64,000 nt of DNA from Actinophytocola sp036378875 (GTDB taxonomy: Bacteria > Actinomycetota > Actinomycetes > Mycobacteriales > Pseudonocardiaceae): positions 62,001-126,000 of the forward strand of contig NZ_DASUVO010000003.1 in the NCBI RefSeq assembly GCF_036378875.1, in the 5' to 3' direction. The notes under the pieces are model-generated. The model worked only from the letters and a program-made list of their open reading frames with translations. It searched no databases and was not told the DNA's origin. A program made the position numbers and the translations under genes. Within the stretch, counting starts at the first letter, position 1; each line of letters begins with the position of its first letter. Positions 41,798 to 49,001 of this stretch are shown here, one piece after another.

Positions 41798-42787
41798 TCA
41801 GCCGCCGTTGCTGTGCTGGATCTTCGGGATGTAGTGGACACGCGTGCCGGTCGGCGCGGGTGTCGCGTCGACGACGTCCACGAGCGTGCGGCCCAGCGCC
41901 TGCCTTGCCCGCATCGCCGGGTGCGGCGCGCCGAAGTCGGCGTCGTTGACCGCGGCGTCACCGGCGAACGGCCCACGCGCGAACAGCGAGTAGACCGCGC
42001 CCGGCCTGCCGTCCTCGGTGAAGACGATCCCGGCCTCGTTGCGGCCGTCGTTGAACCAGCCTGCCTTCGTGGCCACGCGGAGACGCTCCGGTGTGGAAAG
42101 GTTGAGGCGGATACCGTCGTTGAACGCCGAGGTCGAGCGGATCACGTTGAGCAGGTAGTCCGTCGACGTCGCCGACAGCAGTTCGCCGGCCACCAGCCTG
42201 GACAGCAGCGTGTGCGTCTCGCGCGGGGTGGTCTTACCGAGGAAGAACCGGTTCGGGTTGGCCACCGGGACGACCTGCGTGTGCACGAACCCCTTGTTGC
42301 GCAGGATCTCGTTCAGCTCCAGCGCCGGGCACACGAGCCCGCACAGCCGGACGCACGTGTTGTCGGACAGCGTCAGCAGGTTGGACATCACGTGGCCCAG
42401 CGTGATCGAGCTGGGGTACGCGCGGTCGAGCGCGAAGATCCCGTCGATGTCCTGGATGACGATGGCCGCGGTCAGCTCGACGCGCTGGTCGAGTGTCAGC
42501 AGCCCCCGATCGATCTTGTCGAGGACGGCCACGGCGACCCCGAGCTTGTTGACGCTGTAGGCCTCGACGACGGCGTCGGCGTTGACCTCGACGGCGGTCG
42601 CGCCGCCGACCGTGACGAACGACGACCAGACCCCCTGGGCGTTCGCTACCGCGCGGTTGTACATGCGAGCGACCCGTTGCGCCGGGTCGGTCGGCTCCGC
42701 GCTGGCTTGCGTTGCGTTGGCTCCCAGCACGGCCGTCGCGGTCGCGACGGTGCCGAGTCCGAGAGCGGACCTGCGGTTGAGTTTCAC
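41798..42787 (-). CDS. Class A beta-lactamase-fold serine hydrolase, exported
   Basis: A 329-residue protein with a twin-arginine-like signal (MKLNRRSALGLGTVATATAVLG, cleavage near ATQASA). Active-site motifs are S78-V-N-K81 (SxxK), S141-D-N143 (SDN) and K241-A-G (in place of KTG). In the omega loop LELNEIL aligns with the class A ExxLN block, but the position of the deacylating Glu166 is Ala155, so rapid beta-lactam hydrolysis is not expected. A D,D-peptidase-like or esterase role is possible. GTG at 42787 lies 6 nt after TAGCGT (42799-42794). It is divergent from the pentapeptide gene with only 23 bp between. Confidence 0.82.
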   Translation of the reverse strand: MKLNRRSALGLGTVATATAVLGANATQASAEPTDPAQRVARMYNRAVANAQGVWSSFVTVGGATAVEVNADAVVEAYSVNKLGVAVAVLDKIDRGLLTLDQRVELTAAIVIQDIDGIFALDRAYPSSITLGHVMSNLLTLSDNTCVRLCGLVCPALELNEILRNKGFVHTQVVPVANPNRFFLGKTTPRETHTLLSRLVAGELLSATSTDYLLNVIRSTSAFNDGIRLNLSTPERLRVATKAGWFNDGRNEAGIVFTEDGRPGAVYSLFARGPFAGDAAVNDADFGAPHPAMRARQALGRTLVDVVDATPAPTGTRVHYIPKIQHSNGG

Positions 42788-42810
42788 GCCGACACGCTAC
42801 CGTGTTGACC
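42788..42810. promoter_or_regulatory. 23-bp divergent region with overlapping -10 boxes
   Basis: Minus-strand TAGCGT (42799-42794) is 6 nt before the beta-lactamase-fold GTG; plus-strand TACCGT (42798-42803) is 7 nt before the pentapeptide ATG. The two boxes share bases 42798-42799, so the two promoters should exclude each other. Confidence 0.6.
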
Positions 42811-43590
42811 ATGAACGCGTTGCGAGCCGACTGTGCGAGTTGTTTCGGCTTGTGTTGCGTGGCACCGGCCTTCACGCGGTCGGCCGACTTCGCACTGGAC
42901 AAACCAGCTGGCCGGCCGTGCCCCAACCTGCTCACCGACTTCCGCTGCGGCATACACGAAACGCTGCGGCCGCAAGGCTTTCCCGGGTGCACGGTGTTCG
43001 ACTGCCTTGGCGCGGGCCAGAAGGTCGCCCAGGTCACCTACCAGGGCATCAGCTGGCGTGAGGCCCCCAAGACGGCCGAGGAGATGTTCGCGGTCTTCGG
43101 CGTGATGCGCCAACTGCACGAGATCCTTTGGTACCTCACGGAGGCGGCCGACCGTGCCCCGGCCGACGACGTGGCCGCGACGCTCACCGACGTCGAGAAA
43201 CTGACTCACGCGGACGCGAAAACCCTGATGGCAGTGGATGTTGATGAACTGCGCCAGCGAATTCGGCCGCTGCTTGCCCGCACGAGCGAAAACGTTCGCG
43301 CCGCCATTCGCGGTAAGAAGGACCATCGTGGTGCCGACCTGATCGGCGCCAGGTTGCGCAAGGCGATATTGCGGGGCGCGAACCTGCGGGGCGCGTATCT
43401 GATCGGTGCCGATCTGCGCGGCGCGGATCTCCGCGAGGCCGACCTGTTGGGCGCCGACCTCCGCAACGCCGATGTCAGCGGCGCGGATCTGCGGGATGTC
43501 CTGTTCCTGACGCAGTTCCAGCTGAACGCGACGCAGGGTGACCGTACGACGACGTTCCCGGACACGCTGACCCGTCCGACGCACTGGTGA
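42811..43590 (+). CDS. Pentapeptide-repeat protein with Cys-rich N-terminus
   Basis: A 259-residue protein of two parts. Residues 1-60 are Cys-rich: ADCASCFGLCC, PCPNLL, FRCGIH, GCTVFDC, about nine Cys in a spacing that could bind a metal or an iron-sulphur cluster, comparable with YkgJ-like motifs. Residues about 175-240 carry roughly 13 pentapeptide repeats of A(D/N)LxG type (GADLIGARLRKAILRGANLRGAYLIGADLRGADLREADLLGADLRNADVSGADL). Pentapeptide coils mimic DNA in gyrase-protecting Qnr proteins but have other uses. ATG 42811 follows TACCGT by 7 nt. The function of the fusion is unknown. Confidence 0.85.
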   Translation: MNALRADCASCFGLCCVAPAFTRSADFALDKPAGRPCPNLLTDFRCGIHETLRPQGFPGCTVFDCLGAGQKVAQVTYQGISWREAPKTAEEMFAVFGVMRQLHEILWYLTEAADRAPADDVAATLTDVEKLTHADAKTLMAVDVDELRQRIRPLLARTSENVRAAIRGKKDHRGADLIGARLRKAILRGANLRGAYLIGADLRGADLREADLLGADLRNADVSGADLRDVLFLTQFQLNATQGDRTTTFPDTLTRPTHW

Positions 43591-43660
43591 GCGAAGGTTC
43601 CCCAAGTCGATACCGTGCGCTCACCGGCTTCTCACTGAATGTGCGAAATAGCCACGGATC

Positions 43661-44449
43661 ATGCTGTTCGTGCTGGTACACGCGGCGCCCACAGGGCTCG
43701 TTCTCGCCGTGCTCGGCGACTCGGTCGGGGTCGGCATCGGGGATCCCGCGCTCGGCGGGGGCTGGCGCGGCTTCGCGCCGATGCTCGCCGAGGCGCTCGG
43801 GGGAGCACGGTTGACCAACCTCTCGGTCAGTGGCTCACGGGTCGGTGGCGTGCTGGAGAAACAGCTGCCGGCGGCACTGGCCGCGCGACCCGACGTGACC
43901 ATCGTCGTGGTGGGCATGAACGACACGATGCGGTCGGACTTCGACCCCGACAAGCTGCTCGCGGACATGGACCACGTGGTCGGCGCGCTCGTGGCCGTCG
44001 GGTCCACTGTGATCACCGCGAAGTACCACGAGCACCACCGGGTGTTCCGGTTGCCGGGGCCCATCAGGCGTGCGCTGGCGAGCAGGATCGCGGCGCTCAA
44101 CGAGATCCTGGACACCGTCAGCCGGCGCCACGGGATCGGGGTCATCGATCTCGCTCAGCTGCCGGGTATCTACGAGACCGCCGCGTGGGCCGTGGACCGG
44201 CTGCACCCCTCCGAGCTCGGCCACCGGCTCCTCGCCCGCGCGATGGCAGACCAGCTGGCGGCCGCCGGCACGACCGTCCACAAGGAAGTGTCACTGCAGT
44301 GCGCGGGCGGCCGCACGCCCGGCCGGCTCGCCCGCTGGGGATGGCTGGTCTTCAAGGGCGTGCCCTGGCTGGTCCGCCGCGGCAGGGACCTCGTCCCGTA
44401 CGCGCTGTCGACATTCGTCAGGCCGTATGCACGTCGAGCATCGCGTTGA
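43661..44449 (+). CDS. SGNH/GDSL-family hydrolase, possibly membrane-associated
   Basis: A 262-residue hydrolase. VLAVLGDSVGVGIGD has the nucleophile in GDS, LTNLSVSGSRVGGV is block II, VVVGMNDTM block III with GxND, and DRLHPSELGHRLLA block V with Asp and His, all intact. The first 20 residues (MLFVLVHAAPTGLVLAVLGDS) are hydrophobic but run straight into block I, so they are barrel core, not a signal peptide. The C-terminal RWGWLVFKGVPWLVRRGRDLVPYALSTF resembles the tail of the other SGNH gene at 41023. It overlaps the convergent glycosyltransferase gene by 32 nt. Confidence 0.87.
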   Translation: MLFVLVHAAPTGLVLAVLGDSVGVGIGDPALGGGWRGFAPMLAEALGGARLTNLSVSGSRVGGVLEKQLPAALAARPDVTIVVVGMNDTMRSDFDPDKLLADMDHVVGALVAVGSTVITAKYHEHHRVFRLPGPIRRALASRIAALNEILDTVSRRHGIGVIDLAQLPGIYETAAWAVDRLHPSELGHRLLARAMADQLAAAGTTVHKEVSLQCAGGRTPGRLARWGWLVFKGVPWLVRRGRDLVPYALSTFVRPYARRASR

Positions 44450-45509
44450 TGGTGGCCGACCACGGGAACTGCTCGGCCCGCGCGCGAGCCGCCGCCCTCC
44501 GGTAGGAAGCCGGCCACGACAGCACCTCCCGCACGCCAGCCGCGAGTCCCGCCGGAGTGGCCGCCACCGCGACGCCGGCGCCCGGGGCGAGCAGTTCCGG
44601 CGCGCCACCGGTGACCGACGTGACCACGGGGGTGCCGCACGCCATCGCCTCCAGGATGGACAGTCCGAAAGTCTCGGCCACGCTCGGCGCGAACGCCACG
44701 TCCGCCGTGGACAGTGCCCGCGCCAGCGACGCGCGGTCGGACACGTGCCCGTGGAACTCCACCGGCAGTCCCCGTGCCAGCCTGCGCAGCGCGGGGTGCT
44801 CGGGGCCGTCGCCGTAGACGTCCAGCCGCACCGCCACACCGTCCGCGACGAGCTCGTTGACGGCGGCGACCACCGCCCTCGGGTTCTTCTCGTGTGACAG
44901 CCTGCCGGCGTACACGAGCCGGGCCACCTCGGACGGCTCGGTTTCCGCTGGGCGGAAGGTGTCCAGGTCCACGCCGAGCGGGATCCGGCGCAACGGCAGC
45001 GAAAGCCCCTCGAACTCGAGCTCCGCGTACGCCGAGGTCACCACGACCGTGTCGAAGCGGTTCACCAGTCCCTTGTTCCAGCCACGCACCAACGGCTTCA
45101 ACAACCGGCCCGCCGACCGCCACAGCCGGGGTATGCGTGCCTCGATCCACCGGTCGAGCCGCTCGTGCGAGAGCAGCACGGTCCGCAGACCGCGTTCCCT
45201 TGCCCAGTCGCCGACCGCGAGGAGCGTGGTCTTGTCGGACACCTCGACCGACACGTCGTCGCCGAGGTCGTCCAGTTCCCGCAACACCGCCGCCGATCGC
45301 GGCATCACCCGGTATCCCCCACTCACCGGCACCCCGGGCAGTGTGATGACCAGACCACTGTCCGTGTGAGTGCGTGCGCGGTGCTGGCCGGGCACGACGA
45401 GGACCCGCTCGTGCCCGGACTCGACGTAGCCACGCCCCAGCGTGTCCACCACCGTGCGCAGGCCGCCGGAGGTGGGGCTGTAGAAGTTGGCCAGTTGGAC
45501 GATCTTCAT
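44418..45509 (-). CDS. Family 4 glycosyltransferase (GT-B)
   Basis: A 363-residue cytoplasmic retaining glycosyltransferase. MKIVQLANFYSPTSGGLRTVVDTLGRGY is the N-domain start with the acceptor-side Gly-Gly loop; LVYAGRLSHEKNPRAVV, GHVSDRASLARALSTADVAFAPSVAETFGLSILEAMACGTPVV contain the GT4 donor-site signature E-x7-E (ETFGLSILE). It is close in style to mannosyltransferases acting on phosphatidylinositol or other lipid acceptors, but the donor and acceptor cannot be fixed. The ATG overlaps the desaturase stop (ATGA), so both belong to one operon. Confidence 0.9.
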   Translation of the reverse strand: MKIVQLANFYSPTSGGLRTVVDTLGRGYVESGHERVLVVPGQHRARTHTDSGLVITLPGVPVSGGYRVMPRSAAVLRELDDLGDDVSVEVSDKTTLLAVGDWARERGLRTVLLSHERLDRWIEARIPRLWRSAGRLLKPLVRGWNKGLVNRFDTVVVTSAYAELEFEGLSLPLRRIPLGVDLDTFRPAETEPSEVARLVYAGRLSHEKNPRAVVAAVNELVADGVAVRLDVYGDGPEHPALRRLARGLPVEFHGHVSDRASLARALSTADVAFAPSVAETFGLSILEAMACGTPVVTSVTGGAPELLAPGAGVAVAATPAGLAAGVREVLSWPASYRRAAARARAEQFPWSATINAMLDVHTA

Positions 45510-46447
45510 GACCTGCGCATCGTGGCGAGTCGCTTCGGCGTCGGCCAACGCACGTCCGTGGCCCAGCCGAACTTCTCGAACAGCCAGATGAGCCGCGCGG
45601 ACACGTCGATCTGGCCGCGGCCGACGCCGTGCCGCGCACACGTCGGGTCCGCGTGATGCAGGTTGTGCCACGACTCGCCCATCGACAGGATCGCGAGCGG
45701 CCAGAAGTTCGCCGACCGGTCCCGCGCGGCGAACGGGCGCGAACCGATCATGTGGCAGATCGAGTTCACCGACCACGTCACGTGGTGCAGGAACGACACG
45801 CGCACGAGCCCGGCCCAGAAGAACGCGGTGACCGCGCCCCACAGCGACCACGACAGCAGCCCACCCAACACGGCCGGTGCGACCAACGTCACAGCCGTCC
45901 ACAGACCGAACTGGCGGTGCACCCGCACGATGTCCCGGTCCGCGAGCAGGTCGGGAGCGAACCGCTCCGCGTTGGTGAGGTTGCGGTCGAACAGCCAACC
46001 CATGTGCGCGTGCCAGAATCCCCTGACGAGCGCGAACGGTGAGGTACCGAACGCCCACGGCGAGTGCGGATCCCCGTCACGGTCGGAGAACGCGTGGTGA
46101 CGGCGGTGGTCAGCCACCCAGTGCGTGATCGGGCCCTGCAACGCCATGCTGCCGGCAATTGCGAGGCCGACTCGCAACGGGCGCGTCGCTTTGAACGCGC
46201 GATGCGTGAAGTAACGGTGGAATCCGACGGTCACGCCGAGACAGGTGGCCGCGTAGAAGAACGCGGCCAGTCCCAGGTCGAGCCAGCCGAGCCAGCGGCC
46301 CCACGCGAGCGGAACCGCCGCGACCAGCGCGAGGAACGGGACGATGATGAAAAGGTAAGTGCCGATCTGCGGCCACGTCCCGCGTGGCGCACCGTGCAGG
46401 GGGCGTACCTGCCGGACCGGTTTCCCGGTCTCTGCCGTCAACTCCAT
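45506..46447 (-). CDS. Acyl-CoA delta-9 desaturase
   Basis: A 313-residue membrane di-iron desaturase that inserts a cis double bond into acyl-CoA. The three His boxes are HRYFTH (near residue 80), HRRHH (near 117) and HNLHH (near 260). Four hydrophobic segments are present (GTYLFIIVPFLALVAAVPLAWG; LGLAAFFYAATCLGVTVGF; TAVTLVAPAVLGGLLSWSLWG; AVTAFFWAGLVRV). ATG 46447 is chosen (MELTAETG); the upstream 13 codons are open but lack a ribosome site. A perfect 25-bp palindrome at 46536-46560 lies 89 bp upstream and may be the operator of a lipid regulator. Coupled to the glycosyltransferase gene. Confidence 0.93.
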   Translation of the reverse strand: MELTAETGKPVRQVRPLHGAPRGTWPQIGTYLFIIVPFLALVAAVPLAWGRWLGWLDLGLAAFFYAATCLGVTVGFHRYFTHRAFKATRPLRVGLAIAGSMALQGPITHWVADHRRHHAFSDRDGDPHSPWAFGTSPFALVRGFWHAHMGWLFDRNLTNAERFAPDLLADRDIVRVHRQFGLWTAVTLVAPAVLGGLLSWSLWGAVTAFFWAGLVRVSFLHHVTWSVNSICHMIGSRPFAARDRSANFWPLAILSMGESWHNLHHADPTCARHGVGRGQIDVSARLIWLFEKFGWATDVRWPTPKRLATMRRS

Positions 46448-46535
46448 GGGGCACACGTAACCAGGCGCGGCTGAACGGCGCATCACCTCGTGGACAAATG
46501 GGACCTCACGTGTGAGCGAACTCGGGCACTTGCCA

Positions 46536-46560
46536 GTTACGTTCCGACCCGGAACGTAAC
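46536..46560. promoter_or_regulatory. Perfect inverted repeat upstream of the desaturase gene
   Basis: Arms GTTACGTTCC and GGAACGTAAC, 10 bp each, around GACCC. The symmetry and position suggest an operator for a dimeric regulator of the desaturase/glycosyltransferase operon. Confidence 0.6.
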
Positions 46561-46599
46561 CTCTCCGAGAGGTCTGGACCTAGTGATCCGGACACGGTT

Positions 46600-46621
46600 G
46601 AGAGATCTGGCTCTCATTTTT
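46600..46621 (+). terminator. Hairpin with T tract upstream of lsr2
   Basis: GAGAG/CTCTC stem with a 6-nt loop, then ATTTTT. It reads as a weak intrinsic terminator in front of lsr2 and may act on a long lsr2 leader or on transcripts entering from the left. Confidence 0.4.
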
Positions 46622-46750
46622 CGACAGGTTGTCACCGCCCTTACCCAGGGTTCCACTCTGGACACAACCGCAAAAATCCGCGTTCTCACTTGCGCTTATG
46701 ACGGTTTCAGCCGATTATTTGCACAGTTACTTGCAACAAACCAGCGGGTA

Positions 46751-46765
46751 TGCACGAATCGTGCA
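46751..46765. promoter_or_regulatory. 15-bp palindrome in front of lsr2
   Basis: TGCACGA-A-TCGTGCA, perfect arms of 7, 17 bp before the lsr2 ATG and just upstream of the AGGAG ribosome site. It would lie in the leader or at the promoter; a protein-binding site or RNA hairpin. Confidence 0.5.
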
Positions 46766-46782
46766 CGATCAGGAGCAGCTAG

Positions 46783-47184
46783 ATGGCACAGCAGGTATTG
46801 GTACAACTCGTCGATGACCTGGACGGCACCGCTTCTTCGGATGTTTCGACGGTCTCGTTCAGCCTCGACGGGGTGACCTACGAGATCGACCTGTCCGACA
46901 CCAACGCGGAACGGCTGCGCGGAAGTCTGTCCCAGTACGTCGAGTCCGCGCGGCGCGTCGGCGGGCGGATCAAGAGGGGCAGCAAGTCGGCGCAAAACGG
47001 CTCCGGCGTCTCCCCCGAGGCCGGACTGATCCGCGCGTGGGCGAACGAGAACGGATACGGCCTGTCGGGGCGCGGCCGAATCCCCTCGCACGTCGTGGCG
47101 GCATACAAGGAGGCGAAGGCCGCGGCGGAGCAGAAGGCGGCCAAGCCGGCGGTGAAGCGCCGCACCCGCGCCAAGAAGAGCTGA
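46783..47184 (+). CDS. lsr2: Lsr2-family nucleoid-associated protein
   Basis: A 133-residue xenogeneic silencer that binds AT-rich DNA and bridges it. The N-terminal dimerisation part is MAQQVLVQLVDDLDGTASSDVSTVSFSLDGVTYEIDLS (about residues 1-60); the C-terminal DNA-binding part has IRAWANENGYGLSGRGRIPSHVVAAY with the AT-hook-like R-G-R. The Lys/Ala tail (AAEQKAAKPAVKRRTRAKKS) is longer than in mycobacterial Lsr2. AGGAG lies 9 nt before the ATG. Actinomycetes often have more than one Lsr2; this one is not next to lysS or clpC as the housekeeping copy often is, so it may be a paralogue. Confidence 0.93.
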   Translation: MAQQVLVQLVDDLDGTASSDVSTVSFSLDGVTYEIDLSDTNAERLRGSLSQYVESARRVGGRIKRGSKSAQNGSGVSPEAGLIRAWANENGYGLSGRGRIPSHVVAAYKEAKAAAEQKAAKPAVKRRTRAKKS

Positions 47185-47268
47185 CCTCACGGAAGTTTTC
47201 GCGGCGGAGTGCCGATCCGGTGGGCTGTGTTTCGACGTGCTGGTACAGCCAACCGGAAGGCAGTACTC

Positions 47269-47466
47269 ATCCTGGACAAGCTCACCTCCGCCGACGGCAC
47301 CGAGATCGCGTACGAGCGAGTCGGTTCCGGGCCCACCGTCGTACTCGTCGGGGGCGCGTTCTGCGACCACACCGCGACGGCGGGGCTCGCCGACGCGCTC
47401 GCCCGCGATCTCCTACGACCGGCGCGGCCGGGGTGAGAGCGGCGACACACTGCCTTACGACGTGCG
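47269..47466 (+). pseudogene. Frameshifted, truncated alpha/beta-hydrolase gene
   Basis: One frame encodes LDKLTSADGTEIAYERVGSG then PTVVLVGGAFCDHTATAGLADALARDL, the start of an alpha/beta hydrolase; the text then jumps to the next frame with SYDRRGRGESGDTLPYDV, the following conserved block. A small deletion near 47410 therefore causes a frameshift and removes two or three residues, and the remaining 200 residues with the catalytic Ser, Asp and His are absent. It lies between lsr2 and a convergent methyltransferase. Confidence 0.8.
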
Positions 47467-47529
47467 GCTGATCATCTCGGGCAGGGCCGCGCCGAGGACT
47501 GGCGACCTCAGCACACTTCCGAACACGCT

Positions 47530-48357
47530 CTACTTGCGCCGGGCCACCGCCAGCACCGCCAGGTAGTTCCGGGTGACCGTGCCACCGAACTCGGTGCGGA
47601 CGATGTCGGCGATGCCGGCCAGCAACCTCGTGCGCCGCTCCGGCGGCACCCGCAGGTAGAGCGAGTACGTCGACAGCAACCCGACCGCGCCGGTCGTGTC
47701 GTAGGTGTCCGTCCATTCGTAGGTCCGGATCTCGGGCGCCGTGAACAGGGATCCGGCGCGGCTCGGCCCGGCCTTCGTCTCGGCGGCGTCCAACAGCGCG
47801 CCGATGTCGTGCCGGGCCGGGTCGATCTCGTCCAGGATGGACCGGGCGGACTGCGGCAGGCCGAACTCGATCTCGGGGGCATGGCGGGCGTGCAGGTCGG
47901 CGGATGCGCGATAGACGCCGTCGAACGTGCCGCCGGCGACCGTGCGGTTGGTGGTCAGCGCGACCGCGCCACCGGGTTCGAGCACCGCGGCGGCCTTCTG
48001 CCACCGCACTTCCGGCGCCACCCAGTGGTAGGCGGTGGCGGAGAACAACATGTCGAACGTGCCCGGTGCGGTCCAGTCCTCGAACCGGGTCACGTCCACG
48101 GTGAACCGGCTGCCGGCGAAGTTGTGCCGTGCCCTCGCGGCCATGGCGGCGCCGGGCTCGACGGCGTGGACGTGCCAGCCGCGCGCGAGCAGATCACGGG
48201 TCGCCTGCCCTGGCCCGCAACCGATCTCGAGCACCCGTGCCCCGCTCCCGGCTCCGGTCAGGGTGGCGACGTCGGCGAACAGGTCGGCCGGATAACGCGG
48301 GCGCACCCGCTCGTACAACTCCGCGACGTCGTCGAAGGCCAGCCCGATCATGTCCAT
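47530..48357 (-). CDS. Class I SAM-dependent methyltransferase
   Basis: A 275-residue methyltransferase. Motif I is RVLEIGCGPGQATRDLL (about residues 40-57), the acidic residue after strand 2 is in VHAVEPGAAMAARA, motif II-like FDMLFSATAYHWV near 105 and LEPGGAVALTT (motif III) near 128. The C-terminal part is a cap with unknown acceptor specificity. ATG at 48357; MIGLAF two codons later is possible. Divergent from kptA (33 bp). Confidence 0.88.
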   Translation of the reverse strand: MDMIGLAFDDVAELYERVRPRYPADLFADVATLTGAGSGARVLEIGCGPGQATRDLLARGWHVHAVEPGAAMAARARHNFAGSRFTVDVTRFEDWTAPGTFDMLFSATAYHWVAPEVRWQKAAAVLEPGGAVALTTNRTVAGGTFDGVYRASADLHARHAPEIEFGLPQSARSILDEIDPARHDIGALLDAAETKAGPSRAGSLFTAPEIRTYEWTDTYDTTGAVGLLSTYSLYLRVPPERRTRLLAGIADIVRTEFGGTVTRNYLAVLAVARRK

Positions 48358-48371
48358 GTTCTCGAGTCTGC

Positions 48372-48385
48372 CCGACTACAGTCGG
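48372..48385. promoter_or_regulatory. Palindrome over the kptA -10 box
   Basis: CCGACT/AGTCGG with an AC centre. The plus-strand -10 box TACAGT (48377-48382) lies inside it, 8 nt before the kptA ATG. A possible operator, or chance symmetry. Confidence 0.4.
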
Positions 48386-48390
48386 CCGCC

Positions 48391-48903
48391 ATGCACGACA
48401 TTCGGCTCAGCAAGAAGATGTCGCACGCGTTGCGGCACGAGCCGTGGCTGTACGAGCTGGAGCTGGACGAGGAGGGCTGGACGCCGGTCTCGGACCTGAT
48501 CGCCGCACTCGGGGTGAGCCGGGAACGTCTCGACGCCGTGGTGCGGGAGAGCCCGAAGCAGCGGTTCGAGGTGGACGGGGAAAGAATCCGCGCGCGGTAC
48601 GGGCACAGCGTGCCGGGCCGGATCGTGCGGGCCCCCGGCGTGCCGCCGGCCACGCTGTTCCACGGCACGGCGGCGTCGGCGGCGGAGCGGATTCGCCGGG
48701 AAGGGCTACGGCCGATGCGGCGTCAGTACGTACATCTGTCGACCACCAGGGAAATGGCCGAGGCGGTAGGCCGACGTAAAGGTGAGCGCGTCACGGTATT
48801 GACGATCGACACCGCCGCCGCGCGTGCCGCGGGCGTGGAGTTCGCCCGGGGTAACGAGTTCGTCTGGTTGGCCGAGCAGGTGCCGGCCCAGTTCCTGCGC
48901 TGA
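48391..48903 (+). CDS. kptA: RNA 2'-phosphotransferase (Tpt1/KptA)
   Basis: A 170-residue enzyme that moves an internal RNA 2'-phosphate to NAD, giving ADP-ribose 1'',2''-cyclic phosphate and nicotinamide. RLSKKMSHALRHEPW is the conserved start with the first Arg and His; TLFHGTAASAAERIRREGLRPMRRQYVHLST contains the HGT and the Y-V-H-L-S NAD-binding elements; EFVWLAEQVPAQFL is the C-terminal block. In fungi it finishes tRNA splicing; in bacteria no substrate is established. A possible RNA-repair partner, an RNA-ligase-like gene, lies 12 kb away at 60764. Leaderless start predicted. Confidence 0.92.
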   Translation: MHDIRLSKKMSHALRHEPWLYELELDEEGWTPVSDLIAALGVSRERLDAVVRESPKQRFEVDGERIRARYGHSVPGRIVRAPGVPPATLFHGTAASAAERIRREGLRPMRRQYVHLSTTREMAEAVGRRKGERVTVLTIDTAAARAAGVEFARGNEFVWLAEQVPAQFLR

Positions 48904-48904
48904 G

Positions 48905-48988
48905 GCGGCCGGCCGCGGCCCTCGGTCACCGGTTTCCACCGGGGGAGAGAAAACCGGTGCGCGTCGAGTCGGGGCCACGGCCGGCCGC
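48905..48988. terminator. Large nested inverted repeat between convergent genes
   Basis: Outer arms 48905-48920 (GCGGCCGGCCGCGGCC) and 48973-48988 pair at 15 of 16 positions; inner arms ACCGGTTT and AAAACCGGT (48928-48958 area) form a second stem. It lies just after the kptA stop and before the stop of the convergent gene at 49002, so a bidirectional terminator is likely. Confidence 0.6.
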
Positions 48989-49001
48989 TTTCGCGGCCCG
49001 G

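Larger units (their letters stand above)
46448..46782. other. 335-bp divergent region between desaturase and lsr2
   Basis: No gene. It is relatively AT-rich to the right and carries several symmetric sites listed separately, plus CTCAC/GTGAG with a GT centre at 46505-46516. It must hold the promoters of both divergent genes. Confidence 0.6.

Noticed and set aside
41023..46447. Idea of a biosynthetic gene cluster for a glycolipid or antibiotic
   Set aside because: No polyketide, peptide or terpene core enzyme is present and the genes are in separate transcription units; described only as envelope-lipid enriched.
46490..46876. 128-codon plus-strand frame before and into lsr2
   Set aside because: Different frame from Lsr2, no ribosome site, and it crosses hairpins and palindromes; treated as non-coding.
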